From contig OZ025214.1 in assembly GCA_964019055.1 (NCBI GenBank), positions 62,001-126,000 of the forward strand: a stretch of 64,000 nucleotides of DNA, in the 5' to 3' direction. Under the pieces are notes generated by a model that was given only the letters and a program-made list of their open reading frames with translations, was not told the DNA's origin and did not search any database. A program made the translations under genes and the position numbers. The stretch comes from Anthopleura xanthogrammica. Taxonomy: Eukaryota; Cnidaria; Anthozoa; Actiniaria; Actiniidae. Of the stretch, positions 1-13,079 are shown one piece after another (position 1 is the stretch's first letter; every line of letters begins with the position of its first letter).

Positions 1-293
1 TTGTACAATATCTAATTTAGTGCCACAAAGATATAATTTACAATTCTAAAAAAAAATAGAGAAATTGCTGAGTGAGAAAATAAATAAAAACTCATCTCAA
101 TTTTTGCCTTCCAAAAATCAATAAAACGAGTGAATGTGATTATATATACTGTGTTATATATATTATAATATAAAATATGTCAATGCAAATGATGAAAGGA
201 GCCAGCAATTAGTATCATGAGGTATAGCTGGATGTTTCTATTGATCTCCTGCTTTAAAAAATATTCAAACAATACTAATCACTATATACTTAC

Positions 294-1838
<1,545 letters not shown>

Positions 1839-2277
1839 AGTACAGCCTGATCTCAGTACCAAGACTATACAAACGTCCTACATGAACTAATTCTTCGTAT
1901 TTTTAGCATTTAAGACAATGACTACCAGGAAAACTCGTCAAATCATCATTAAGTCATTGTTGGTGTAAAGTTCACGATTCCTGCAATCATCTCTTATGTT
2001 GTCCACATTTCCCAGAAAACACCGCAGTCTTACGTATATCACAGAGAGCATGGCACTAGCAGACGAGCAACGCCTGATCAAATATTGTTCCCAAAAGAAC
2101 GAACACGTTATTCCTTTTTTCTTTTGAAAAAATTGCTTTGCATTGATAAAATTCTTTGTTTTAAGAGGCTTGTCGATCTCCATGGGATACGAATCTTCCT
2201 ACGTAGTTTTACTTGCATTATTTACAAGGTTTTTACCGTTCATTATTACTAGTACTATTCCTATAACGTCAGCCTCA
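1839..2277. promoter_or_regulatory. Divergent intergenic region between RAB24 and METTL21A
   Basis: These 439 bp separate two start codons facing away from each other, so both promoters must lie here or overlap. I see no TATA box at a convincing place for either gene. The plus-strand frame is open from 2143, but the residues ahead of 2278 are hydrophobic and unlike any METTL21A N-terminus, so I read them as 5' leader. Confidence 0.6.
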
Positions 2278-2934
2278 ATGGCTCTGGTACCTTATTCCCC
2301 TCCCAAAACACTCGGAATCTTCCACAAATCCGAGAGAAACTTTACGTATGCTGAAAGGACTCTTACAATTTATCAAGATTGGGAAGAAGGAGGAGTAGCT
2401 GCCGTGGTGTGGGATGCTGCTGTTGTTTTAAGCCAATACTTAGAAAGTAAAGGTAACTGGATCAAAGATAAGAAAGTTATTGAACTTGGAGCAGGGACTG
2501 GACTGGTTGGCATGGTTGCAGCTATATTGGGAGGTGATGTGGTAGTCACGGACAGAGAAGTTGCTCTTAACTATACCAAGACTAATGTGGAAAACAATTT
2601 CAAATCACTGTCAGATACCTCCTTAAAAGTTACTAAGCTGGACTGGGGACAGGACACATCAATCTTCTTGGCTCCTTATGACATAATTCTTGGAGCTGAC
2701 ATTGTGTACATTGAGGAAACTTTTCATGATCTGTTAAAAACCCTAACTGATTTGAGTGGAAATGAATCAGTAATATTATTGTCCTGCAGGATTCGATATG
2801 AAAGAGACAACAACTTCATACAACTTTTGAAAACAAAGTTTAATGTCAAAAAGGTTTTACATGACAGAAATGTAGATATTAAGGTCTATGAGGCTAGAAA
2901 ATTTCATAATATAACTGATAAACGGGAACTCTAA
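2278..2934 (+). CDS. METTL21A: METTL21A-type protein-lysine methyltransferase (HSPA lysine)
   Basis: METTL21A transfers a methyl group from S-adenosylmethionine to a lysine of Hsp70-family chaperones in the cytosol. This is an intronless 218-residue frame, the same length as the human protein as I recall it. The start at 2278 (MALVPY) matches the family N-terminus; the frame stays open upstream to 2143 but that part is not family-like. Visible landmarks: QDWEEGGVAAVVWDAA near residues 33-48, the SAM-binding motif ELGAGTGLVG at 69-78, the acidic TDRE of motif post I near 91, the family DxxY motif DIVY at 141-144, and the near-invariant CRIRYERDNNF further on. The closely related METTL21B-D proteins are less similar at these positions. 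The gene is convergent with TMEM129, whose stop is only about 105 bp away; an AATAAA at 3019-3024 could serve as poly(A) signal. Confidence 0.92.
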   Translation: MALVPYSPPKTLGIFHKSERNFTYAERTLTIYQDWEEGGVAAVVWDAAVVLSQYLESKGNWIKDKKVIELGAGTGLVGMVAAILGGDVVVTDREVALNYTKTNVENNFKSLSDTSLKVTKLDWGQDTSIFLAPYDIILGADIVYIEETFHDLLKTLTDLSGNESVILLSCRIRYERDNNFIQLLKTKFNVKKVLHDRNVDIKVYEARKFHNITDKREL

Positions 2935-3039
2935 TTTGCCACATCAGAATATATTTTATAATATACTGATATAGTATATTTAACGTCTTTTACCACTAAC
3001 TTTCCCCTGATTGAAGTTAATAAATTACTCAATAAGTCA

Positions 3040-6000
3040 TTATTGTGTTGGAATCAAACAAACATCAAGCATGCAGAATGGAGATCTACAAGTTGGGCAT
3101 GGAGATCTGCATGACATCCAGGTCTCAGGCCTGGTCTGGTCCTGACGACTAGCAAACCATTTTCCCATGCATTCCAGACACCACATAGGTCGACAGAAAC
3201 ATGACACACAGTCCCCCTCCTCAGCATTAGCACAAAGTTTTTGTAACTTTATATTAGCTTGTTGCTGCATGCATCCAATACAAGGCTCTGGTTCCTAAAG
3301 AAGCAAAGAAAAACTTATCTAGTCTCCATGATAGACCCTTTTTCGAATATGGTGCCAATCCTGAAACATGACATCAAACAAGGATAGATCCTGGGATGTC
3401 CCAGATGTTGTGAGTGAAACCTTGTTGTTTTGACTCTTCCAAGTTCATGTAGACTGACATATTTTTTCAGGTTTTTTCATGTGGATTGGTGACCCGCATG
3501 TGGAACAATCTTCCCACTGAACTTAGACACCTAGAGTCTTTAAGCAGTTTTAAAAACGCTATTAAAAGAGCTAAAATTACCAGTGGCACATTATGCAAAT
3601 GCAACATTTGCGAACAATAGATATGATTATATTTCTTTCATTTTTCAATAGTTACTGTGAATGCTTCACTTGTCTGCTGCGTGTGCATTGCTCCTCGTGT
3701 AGCTATTACGTTACTCCGTTGGCTCCACGGGGGTCGTCGCAATAGTAATGGGCGTGTGAGGTATTCACATGTACACTTAATCATCTATTAATAGCATCAT
3801 CTTTTCATATATATATGTATGTGTGTGTGTATGTATGTGTATGTGTATATGTGTATGTGTATGTGTGTGTGTATGTATGTGTATATGTGTATATATATAT
3901 GTATGTGTGTGTGTATGTATGTGTATATGTGTATATATATATCTTTTTTATTATTATTATTATTTTTTAACATACCTTAAAGTATGATTTATCTACGTAT
4001 AAATTTCTTGTTATAATAATTTGATTTTCTTCTAATACTATTAAGTTTTTTACCTTATTTTCTACAATATTTTTCCAACCTAAATTCATCCATAGTTATA
4101 TCACGACAGTCTGGTTTTCCATTCTCATATTTTCTCTATTGATAAGGAATTTCACTATAAATTTTCTTTTCTGACTACAAATATCTATTTTTCATAGCAA
4201 TCATCTATCTATGTAGTATATATATTCCGTTATTTAGTTAGTACTATAGTAGTTTTAGGTCTCTATTTTACATATTCTCAGCTAGATTATATATAGAGGT
4301 TCAAATGTATTTATCACGAGTCTCAGGCTCACTGTACATATCGACATTAAATAAAATTATCTATCTATCTATTGCTAATTTTTAATTGATAAAAAGGTTC
4401 TCCTACCATTGACTATATAAGTAATAGATAATGAGATGGCCAATCTAAAGAGAAAGTTTAAGAGCAACTGTGGTGTTCTGTAGTGTAAAACTGGGGGCAA
4501 ACGGTAGCTGAAGACGGCCGAGTTGTGTTGTATCACTTTTTTCTAAAGACCCAATAATCGTTGTAAAATTGTAGAATTGTAAAAGAAGTGGCTTACAAGC
4601 ATCAAGAGGAAAGAAAACAAACAATTTAAGGCATGTATTGTTATCAAGGCGAAATAATGGATGAGCATTTGAAAATTTCTGACTCAATCAATGAACAAAA
4701 TTCTAATTACGTAAAGTAGAGTGCAAACAATATATCCGTGAAACATTAGTTATTACTAAAAAGTAGATTTTTTGCGAATTCTATTGTTTTCTATTGTTTA
4801 ATTAATTAGCACTTCTGTCCTATTTAGTAATTTGTTTTTTCAAAGATTGTATGGAATTTGATCATCTTTAGAATTTGAACAAAAGATGCTTGTATTTCAT
4901 TGTTGTTGAACAATAGTTGTAGTCAGGTCATGCTTACAACATATGCAAGTATTGTGCATTGGTATGAGCTGACTCGTTGTTAATCACAACAATGAAATAC
5001 AAGATCTTTTGTTCAAATTCTAAAGATGTTCAAATTCCGTACAATCTTTGATCTCACCTATTGTTTTTAAAGCGCACAAAGTAAAAAATAGTGTTAGAGC
5101 AAAAAGGTCTACTCTACTTTATATATTATCATGAGACAAATACAGTACCATACTAGAATTTTTAGTTATAGTTGAGAAAAAGCTTATGTAGCAACTAAAC
5201 TACTGAGAGTTTGGTAGATTGAACAAAACACACATTTTAGAAGACTCATTCAGCTGTCGAGCTAGATCCTGTTTGATTGAATCCTATAAATTTAAAAATA
5301 AACTTTCTCTTCAGATTGGCCGTCTTATTATCAATTACTTACATGGTCGATGGTAGGAGAACCATTTTATCGATTAAAAACAGCAATCTACATTTAAAAA
5401 AAACTGAAAAAAAGTGTCAGTCTACACGAACTTGGAAAAGTCAAAACAACAAGGTTTCACTCACAACATCTGGGACATCCCAGGATCTATCCTTGTTTGA
5501 CGTTATTTTTCAGAATTGGCGCCATATTTGAAAAGATTCTATTTCATTGTCTTCACCAGGGGCGTAGCCAGGGGGCAGGACATTTTTTTGGTTGATGTTC
5601 TGAAAACAGGTTTTGGGCCCCCCTAAGGCAAAATCCTGACTATGCCTCTGTTTACAAATTAGATGTCTGGCATTTGCCTAGGTTTGGCTCACAAGCTAAC
5701 AGTGGACAAAATATCTGATATTCAAAGTTATCTGGATTAAGTAAAATGAAATATCTGTAATTTCCCTGATGCTCACCTCTTCATTGTTTCCAATTAAATA
5801 TCTTTCATTTTGGTCCACTTGATATCTAAAAGCTTCCAGGAAACGATCAGTTAATGACTGGTGTATGATGATATTACGAGCATTCCTTATTGGTGCTTGT
5901 ATCTTCTCCCTCAACTCCCCATAATCATTGGATATTAATCTTATAATGAAAGGCTTCACTGCTGGATTAATGCTGGCTACTTGAATGTTTAAAAACTGGA

Positions 6001-6943
6001 CAGCCATATTACTTTCATGTGAGATATCATGGTCTTCTGTAGCAGTGATAGACAAGTGTACATCTGGTTTATGAGCAACATGTACTTTATAAGTAGTGCA
6101 CTTGACAATCCAAGAGTCTGTAATGTACAGGCTTGTGCCACCAATAATTGAGCAGAATTTGTTGACTCTCCTGAATTCAATGTTTATTGACGACGCAACT
6201 GCCCTCCAAGGTCCACCATGTTTGGCAAGCACTTTGGCAAAGGGGTGGTTTGCCCTATGGAATAATAAATTAGTGTACTAAAACTGGCAACTGACTTGAG
6301 TATTATTTTAATAGTAAACACACTTTCAAAAATTAACTTTTATCAAATATATTATTAAAAAAAAAAAAAAAAAACAAGTCAAAGGCAGGTTACCATTTGT
6401 TCCATGACCAATATCTTGCAATAATAAACCCACTGACAGCGATGCCTACACACAGCAACAGAAAGCAGTTCACAGCAAGGCTTGCTCGACCAGGTTCTAA
6501 CACATGCAACTTTTCATTATCGTATTCATTATATAAGGAGACCAATCCAAGTCCAACGTAATAACCTAAAAACAATAGGATATTGTACCCTTGTTATTTA
6601 TAGTCTTTATCCCCGTTTGATTTAGTAGTAGGTGATCAAACAGGTAGTGATGCATAAATATATAAAACAGGATAAGGAAATAATGAAGCAGGATTTCAGT
6701 ATAACTGATCAATCGCAAATGTCATACACGTCACTAACCAAGAGGCAAAAGTGAATGAAGAACAACGGTAGCTGTTGTCCTTCGTAAGTGATATCCAGTA
6801 AAGTCTATCTCCTCACTTCCAAGATAGTTTGATAAAATATTCTGTACTGTTAATCCTGCGCTTACAAACTCTTTTGGTGGCGCAATAAAGCACAAAGAAA
6901 CAAGGATGTAACATATCGTAAACATGAACTCGTTCGACACCAT
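3040..6943 (-). CDS. TMEM129: TMEM129-type ER membrane RING E3 ubiquitin ligase
   Basis: TMEM129 is an ER membrane E3 ligase with an atypical C-terminal RING that works in ER-associated degradation, recruited through Derlin-1. Minus-strand exons: 6739-6943, 6394-6565, 5777-6254, 3040-3294; together 369 residues, against about 362 in human. The start is the ATG at 6943 (MVSNEF); an in-frame GTG at 6958 is not needed. Exons 1-2 carry the membrane segments (MFTICYILVSLCFIAP, the stretch through HSLLPLGYYVGLGL, and LAVNCFLLLCVGIAVSGFIIA). Exon 3 is the conserved middle domain with EFRRVNKFC, VHVAHKPDVHL and IHQSLTDRFLEAF. Exon 4 is the RING: EPCIGCM, then CVSCFCRPMWCLECMGKWFASRQD and CPTCRSPFC. 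The 2.5-kb last intron is full of repeats. It is head-to-head with the RABEPK gene. Confidence 0.93.
3480..4375 (+). mobile_element. 3' end of a LINE-type retrotransposon (decayed)
   Basis: On the plus strand 3483-3600 reads as a reverse-transcriptase C-terminal tail: VTRMWNNLPTELR, then LESLSSFKNAIKRAKI. The WN-LP-ELR plus SLSSFK pattern is typical of the last residues of LINE reverse transcriptases. The 3' region ends near 4350-4375 with AATAAA followed by ATCTATC units, like a LINE tail. A (TATG)n microsatellite interrupts it at about 3808-3942. No longer reverse-transcriptase domain is present. Confidence 0.6.
3808..3942. repeat. TATG/TG microsatellite
   Basis: About 135 bp of alternating ATGT, GTGT and ATAT units in the last intron of the TMEM129 gene. 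It is compound and imperfect. Confidence 0.95.
4712..5121. mobile_element. Hairpin MITE-like element in TMEM129 intron 3
   Basis: The ends pair as AAAGTAGAGT near 4713 with its complement near 5111-5120. An inner long hairpin joins 4841-4919 with 4980-5052 (mismatches present). It has no coding capacity. The structure fits a non-autonomous fold-back DNA element. Confidence 0.65.
5557..5650. mobile_element. Short MITE with CAGRGGCRTAG ends
   Basis: A 94-bp stretch starts CAGGGGCGTAG and ends with the complement of CAGAGGCATAG, an 11-bp imperfect terminal inverted repeat. No matching flanking duplication of 8 bp is visible, so the superfamily is uncertain. Confidence 0.5.
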
Positions 6944-7097
6944 TTTGTTTTCACTCACGACAGGATGGACTGGGAACTAAAGCAATTAAAACTGACCAGT
7001 TGTTTTCTTCACCGTGGACTCACAGACTGATTTTTCCAACACAAACCACCAGAACCAAGAACTTGATTGGAATTGTTTAAATGTGATATTAAGTTTC
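6944..7097. promoter_or_regulatory. Compact divergent promoter region TMEM129/RABEPK
   Basis: Only 154 bp separate the two ATG codons of divergent genes. The RABEPK frame is open back to about 6996 but contains no earlier ATG. No TATA box is seen. A shared bidirectional promoter is the simplest reading. Confidence 0.6.
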
Positions 7098-10000
7098 ATG
7101 GAAGTTCATCCCATTCTAGATGACCTAGACAACATCAAGCCAAACCTATGGTACGTGCTGTCACCTAGTGGTGAAGGTCCAAGTGTAAGAGTTGGACATA
7201 CGTGTACATGTCTTGGCGGGAAAAGTGAAGGCACTCAGTCAGAGAGGAAGCTAAAGGGAAATGTATTGATTATTGGTGGTGCTAATCCTGATGGCCCTTT
7301 TGATGAAGTCTATATCCTAGAACTAGGTAAGATCTGTCTTGTTTAACAGTTATTCAATTTTTGGACTAGTATACAGTTTGTTTCCTTGGCAACATAAAGG
7401 AACTGTTGTTTAATTAGCTTGATGTGACGGTTTATTACTTGCGTTATTCGTACAATACAGTATATTTATCATAGATACAATAAAGTGGAACAAGACAGAA
7501 TGGAAGGGATTATTAGCTCGGTATGAGCATTCTGCCTTCATCCCAGGCTCTTCCCCCAACAATGTTCTAGTCTTTGGAGGTGCACGCCAGTCACAGAACC
7601 TCAATGATATTCAAAGTTTAAACACAGGTTAGACAACTTTGTTTTAACATAGCATACTTCATTAAAATATTGCCTGCAATCACATCCAGAAAAATATCTA
7701 GTTAAGTCCCACAGACTTTACCAAGGTATTTATCCGGATATGACTAATGCTATCAAAATGTTATGACACATGGTTATGTTGATGATGGAAATGTTTGGCA
7801 GGTAATGGGACATGGTCTACATTGGAGGTGAATGGAGAAGCTCCAGCAAGCAGGACATGTCATTCCATGGAGTCTATTGGAGATAACTTGTATGTGTTTG
7901 GTGGAGGACATGCAGGCCCAGACCCTGTGCAGGATGATTCAGTACATGTCTTTAATGCAGGTTAGGGATAAAAATAAATTTATTCTTACAATGTTAAAGG
8001 AAGAACCTTTTCATTCCAGCTCCTGCACAAGCTCCTCTCTCCATTCTATATTTAACATTTATGTTAAACAGACTTCATGACATTTTGCATATGATTTGCT
8101 AGTAACCAAAACATGGAACAAGCTAGAAACCTGTGGTGATATACCTTCTTCTAGACATGGACATGTCATGGTTGCCATAGGAACCAATATTTATTTACAT
8201 GGTGGAATGGCTGGAACTAGTGTTTTTGATGACTTATATAAGTTTAATACAGGTGAGTAATATTCTTTTTAAAATAGTTCAGATATAACGCACGCTCTGA
8301 TTGGCTGATAGCGGTGTTTACATGAGGCTATGTAAACACGGCAATTTCAATATTTTATAAAACAAATAGAAAACGTTATGCCGTGTTTACATAGTTTGAT
8401 ATAAACACTCGGGAAAGTTTGGGAGAAGTCTTGAGCTCTGTGTAAACCTCGTCTGCAGCTCGGTTTTACACAACAGCTCTCGACTTCTCCCAAACTTCCC
8501 TCGTGTTTATATCAGGCTATGTAAACATGGCAAACGTTTTCTATTTGTTAAATTATACTTTAACATCATGATATGCATATTTTTAAAACAAGTTTTGTAT
8601 AGTGTGTATATTCTTGTGTTTCTTTAGTAACCAATACATGGACCAGACTATCACCAACAGGAGATGTACCAGAAGCAAGAACAGCACATGCAGGATCAGC
8701 TGTTGAAAAAAACTTGTTCATTTTTGGTGGGATGAGTGGAATTGGCTCTGCTTTGGATGACTTTTATATGCTAAACACAGGTAAAACAACAAGGTCCAAT
8801 ATGCATGTACACTGGTCATTAAATGAAGTGCATGTTCCCAAATTGATTTTTAAATATTGATTTTATCTATAGTAAATGTTAAGTGGAATAAGATAAAAAT
8901 GGATGCCCTTCCTCCTAATCCACGCCTGGACCATGCTATGTGCACAGTGACATTCCAGCAAATGCAAGGTAATGAAAAATCAATTTCCTTTTGTTTAATA
9001 TTCATTCAATATTCATTCAATATTCAGACAATATTTCCTTCTTTTGAGAACAAGACGCTGGTGGCAGCATGCACTGGGTTACCTGGAGTGGGTGGGACCA
9101 GGGGCAGGGGGGTGGGGGAGGGTCCTAGGGCACCCTTGACCCACCCTTTGTGGAAAAAGAGTGATCAATTATAAAATAATGGGTATTTTCGAAGATTTAG
9201 TTTTTGATTTAATTTTTTTTTCCAAAATGGCTTTCACTGTACATTTATAGTAGGCAGTCTCTGACTGTCTTTTGAAAAACGACAAAAAATGAAAACAAGG
9301 GCCTCGACAGTACAATACATCAGAAATATTAAAAACCAAATTACAGTCAGCTTAAGGTGAAGTCCAACTTCCATATCCTTCCGATTCCAGTCCGAGTTTT
9401 ATCATACGTAATTAAGTCGCAGACAGAAAGTCGGCAAAGCGAGCTGACGGAGACACGTTTGTTTGAGGTCAGCAATACTATTTGTTTACTACATGAATCC
9501 TTTGTTTAGAACGGTAAGACGAGCAAATAATTGCCCAAAACTACCCTCAGAATTGCTTTACATTTTACAATTTTCTATGTTCGTATATATTTGTAAATCA
9601 TTCGACAGTTCGTAAAGGTTTGATGAGTGAGCCGCAAGTTGAATGACTTTATAAGAGATCGATCTGAGAATCAAAATACATGCGTTCGATTTAACAATAT
9701 TTCTCATTACTCTTCAGTTCATAATCAAAATGAAAGCCCCAATAAATTTCTTTGTACCTCATGTTTATTTGTAGTAGTCTTGTTGAGTCAAACCATTAAA
9801 TATAGGATCCGAGAATCGGGTCGGTAAAACTCGAATGAAGTCAGGATGTCCCATCGGTTTGATTTAGCTTGGAGTGCGTAGAAATTCTTTAATACAAGAA
9901 TTAAATATCGGCCACGGCTAGCTTTTTCCTTTTGTACTGATACTACAGATAATACTGCTTTAAATTGCTGGGTCAAAGCACGAGTAGTTAATGAAAGTTA

Positions 10001-12202
10001 GCGGATTTGCCGTGAGCAATGCAAATTCTCCAGAATTGCGGGTTTGATTAGAATTATCCTTGTTTACGAATTAATTAAAAATTCTGACTCAGCTCACTCT
10101 TTAATTACAGCAGTCAATGAAATAGAGCATGCGTAGACATTAATTTATGTCACGTAATAAGCTAGCTCCGCCCTCTCTTAATCACTTAGCAACGTAGTGA
10201 CATTGATTGACAGTTGGCACATGCTAATTGATTGGACTATTAGACAGGAACCCTGTAGGCAGATGCCCACTAAGACCTCTTGGGTAAAGTTCTGAAGACC
10301 CCTGGGTACTATTGCACAACTTTGCCATTTTGTCGCGAAGGAATCATAATGGAAAAAAAAAAAGAAAAAACGAAGGTATTTTATGACTGGTTTACCACAG
10401 GTAACCCAGTAATAAGACACTGTTATAGAGTGGTTTTCGTATAAGTGGAAACAATACAGCAAGTTCATATATATACGGTATATATACCTGTACTATACAC
10501 CAAATCGAAATATGGTGACCAATTTGAATAACTATTGTTCTGGACTGACTAGCCTTTCATACATGTAAAAATGCTTTTATGTTTCCATGTGAACATGAGG
10601 CTTGTCAGTGCAGAACAATAGTTATTCAAATTGGTCACCATATTTCGATTCGGTGTATAGCCATTGCCATATCTTACCCTACCTTTAATTAACTATGCGT
10701 TATATGGTTGGATAAATTACTTAAAGTTAATGGGAAGCCATTTACATGTTATAGCAGGACATACCATGGATGTACATGTATCTATTGTGAGTCATTTACA
10801 TGTTATAGCAGGACATACCATGGATGTACATGTATCTATTGTGAGTCATTTACATGTTATAGCAGGACATATACCATGGATGTACATGTATCTATTGTGA
10901 GTCATTTACATGTTATAGCAGGACTCATACCATGGATGTACATGTATCTATTGTGAGTCATTTACATGTTATAGCAGGACATACCATGGATGTACATGTA
11001 TCTATTGTGAGTCATTTACATGTTATAGCAGGACATATACCATGGATGTACATGTATCTATTGTGAGTCATTTACATGTTATAGCAGGACATATACCATG
11101 GATGTACATGTACCTATTGTGAGTCATTTACATGTTATAGCAGGACATATACCATGGATGTACATGTACCTATTGTGAGTCATTTACATGTTATAGCAGG
11201 ACATATACCATGGATGTACATGTATCTATTGTGAGTCATTTACATGTTATAGCAGGACATATACCATGGATGTACATGTACCTATTGTGAGTCATTTACA
11301 TGTTATAGCAGGACATATACCATGGATGTACATGTACCTATTGTGAGTCATTTACATGTTATAGCAGGTCATACCGACACTAGAGAAAAACGTTTGCGCA
11401 TGCGTGGCTTTCTGCACGCTTTTCAAGAATTTATAGAGTTTTAGTGAGAAAATAAATGCTTGTTTTCTCCGAGTATACACAACATTTCGTGGGTATACTT
11501 TTATGAGACCAAGATAATGTGTTAATAAAGACAATATGAAAGAATTAGCCTTAAGTTTCAAGAACTGATCTTAAGTTTTGGCATTTCGTAAAGACTATTC
11601 TTCAGGCAAGTGTGAAAGTCAAATTTGAATATTTTTACAATAGCACGAAGACGCTTTCGACTAATTTGCATACGGACTTAGAGCATGCGCAGACGTTTTT
11701 CACGCGTGTCGGTCATACCATGGATGACATGTACCTATTGTGAGTCAGTATTGTTTGTTTCCCACTTATATGAAAACCACAACTTTCCAAGAAATTATGG
11801 GGAACAAAAGACTATACTTAACTGAATGGAATGATTTAAAATGGGAAAACAGTATATATTTATTCATTTATCAAGCTTTCGCCAATAGAAATAATTAATA
11901 TGTACAAAACTAAAATAAATTAAATAATGACTAATCATTATATAAAATTTTAAAAAATGTTGTGGGTCACACAACAGAACTGCATGCAGGGCTCCAATTA
12001 AAGTGTGCCCAGTAGATAAGGTCTATTTTATAACCTGACCAATAATTGTGTATTACATGTGTCCCATTTTTTACTAGATGAAAAACCAGAGGCAAGTGCT
12101 GCAGAAAAGGATAAGAGGCATCAGTTATTGTTTATATTTGGAGGAATGGACACAAGAGGAGAAATATTGAATGACTGTTTTGTGTTCCTTCCGGGCCAGT
12201 AG
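7098..12202 (+). CDS. RABEPK: Rab9 effector with Kelch motifs (p40)
   Basis: RABEPK binds Rab9-GTP and supports endosome-to-Golgi transport. Exons: 7098-7326, 7475-7627, 7802-7960, 8103-8252, 8628-8780, 8873-8968, 12078-12202; 354 residues against about 372 in human. All introns after exon 1 are in phase 1 and fall near blade boundaries. Six Kelch repeats are marked by the double-glycine motif: IIGGANPDG, VFGGARQS, VFGGGHAG, LHGGMAGT, IFGGMSGI and IFGGMDTRGE. The first ATG in frame is 7098 (MEVHPILDD). The stretch LWYVLSPSGEGPSVRVGHTC and the C-terminal LLFIFGGMDTRGEILNDC are the best matches to the vertebrate protein. The last intron is 3.1 kb and holds a 55-bp minisatellite. Other Kelch-only proteins are possible, but the repeat spacing and termini favour RABEPK. 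Confidence 0.88.
8363..8548. mobile_element. Hairpin MITE-like element in RABEPK intron 4
   Basis: Sequence from 8363 (AAATAGAAAACGTT, then GTGTTTACATAG) returns as its reverse complement ending at 8548. A second inner hairpin pairs GGGAGAAGTC near 8430 with GACTTCTCCC near 8490. No coding content. Confidence 0.7.
8969..10492. other. Intron sequence without recognisable genes
   Basis: First half of RABEPK intron 6. Short frames at 8857-9174 and 9627-9827 are exon 6 read-through or chance. The GGGGCAGGGGGGTGGGGGAGGG run at about 9100 is the only compositional oddity. I recognise no gene here. Confidence 0.6.
10493..10660. mobile_element. 168-bp palindromic MITE
   Basis: Arms of about 60 bp start CTATACACC(A/G)AATCGAAATA and are nearly perfect reverse complements (10493-10552 with 10602-10660). 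The loop is about 50 bp. No target duplication could be confirmed. Confidence 0.8.
10739..11375. repeat. 54-56 bp minisatellite, about 12 units, in RABEPK intron 6
   Basis: Tandem units contain CATTTACATGTTATAGCAGG, then ACATACCATGGATGTACATG. Units vary by the presence of an extra AT before ACCATGG and by TATCTATT versus TACCTATT. The array is interrupted by an inserted element at 11376 and its last partial unit resumes at 11711. The frames open in it are repeat artefacts. Confidence 0.95.
11376..11710. mobile_element. 335-bp MITE with 9-bp target duplication
   Basis: The element begins GACACTAGAGAAAAACGTTT and ends with the complement of GACACGCGTGAAAAACGTCT; the ends stay inverted through TGCGCATGC. 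It is flanked on both sides by GGTCATACC (11367-11375 and 11711-11719), which lies inside a minisatellite unit, so the empty site can be read directly from neighbouring units. A 9-bp duplication points to a Mutator-type mover; an 8-bp hAT duplication cannot be fully excluded. Confidence 0.85.
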
Positions 12203-12254
12203 AATAATAATACAATCCTTAGGGAATTTCTTTTCAAATTGCGTTTTATTATTT

Positions 12255-12600
12255 TATAGTTTGGATAGTATGCATGTGCTGATTGGTTGAGAATTGTGCT
12301 TTAATAGTGAGCGGAGCATGGTTGCTGACGCCATCTGCGCACGCTGTAAACTTTGCAAAGAAGTGTAAGAAAACAGCATTGAAAACTACAACAGATTTTT
12401 CTTTCTATATAATTAAACAGATAAAACAGCTTTTTTCATGGTAATAAAGGTTTTAGGAAGCGCCGAATGCACTCAAGAAGTGTGAAAAGCACTTGCCTAT
12501 GGCTCATGCTTCTCTTCACACTTCTTTCATGTCAATGTCACTTCCCGCGTGCTTTATTACAGAATGGAGCACAGAAAAAGCTGTTTTACTTGTTACAGTA
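12255..12600. repeat. Dispersed repeat, copy 1 (mate near 24980-25245)
   Basis: Shares ordered blocks with 24980-25245: ATAGTTTGGATA, TGATTGGTTGAGAA, GCTGACGCCATC or ACTGACGCCATC, AAACTTTGCAAAGAAG, CACACTTCTTTCATG and GTGCTTTATTAC. Both copies have the same orientation. No coding content; a non-autonomous mobile element is likely. Confidence 0.75.
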
Positions 12601-12640
12601 AATATAGCAACAACTTTTAATGTCACCTTTTTCACATGGA

Positions 12641-13079
12641 GCCAGGCTTTCCTATGCTGCATTCAATATTCACTATTCTTTACGTAATTGCTCTTTATGG
12701 GTTTCCTGTGGTTTGAGATCGGCTTCCTGTGGTTTGGGATCGGTTTACGGTTACATAAGCTGTAATCATATCTGGACTGTAAATTGATAACCGATTAAAT
12801 TCAAATCAATAACCGTTGGTAACATGCTCTTTATGGGTTGCCTGTGTTGTCTGAATGTAACACACTTAGTAAGCAGTCAAAAGTAGAGAGAGTGCGTTAC
12901 CAACGGTTATTGATTTGAATTTAATCGGTTATCAATTTACAGTCCAGATCTGATTACAGCTTAGGTAACCGTAAATGGATCCCAAACCACAGGAAGCCAA
13001 TCTCAAACCACAGTTAACCCATAAAGAGCAATTACGTAAAGAATAGTGAATATTGAATGTGGCAAAGGAAAGCCGGGCT
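12641..13079. repeat. Large palindrome upstream of TTI1 (arms about 182 bp)
   Basis: Left arm 12641-12822 and right arm 12897-13079 are reverse complements with few mismatches; the loop is about 74 bp. Each arm includes GTAATTGCTCTTTATGGGTT and the stretch TTGATAACCGATTAAATTC. It lies about 150 bp ahead of the presumed TTI1 5' leader and has no coding capacity. Confidence 0.85.

Larger units (their letters stand above)
3344..5530. repeat. Pair of inverted repeats about 1.9 kb apart in TMEM129 intron 3
   Basis: Positions 3344-3472 and 5404-5530 are reverse complements of each other over about 128 bp with only scattered mismatches. A central block of roughly 40 bp, ending at the motif TGTCCCAGATGTTGTGAGTG, is identical. 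The two arms could be the ends of a DNA transposon whose centre has been replaced, or two copies of one short element in opposite orientation. The interior shows no transposase frame. Confidence 0.8.

Noticed and set aside
2143..2277. N-terminal extension of METTL21A
   Set aside because: The 45 in-frame residues are hydrophobic and absent from the family, whose proteins begin at MALVPY as seen at 2278.
5277..5531. 84-codon frame starting MNPINLKINF
   Set aside because: It overlaps the right arm of an inverted repeat in a TMEM129 intron and matches no family.
10664..10956. Repetitive frames with HVIAGHTMDVHVSIVS-type units
   Set aside because: Translation of the 55-bp minisatellite; present in several frames without preference.
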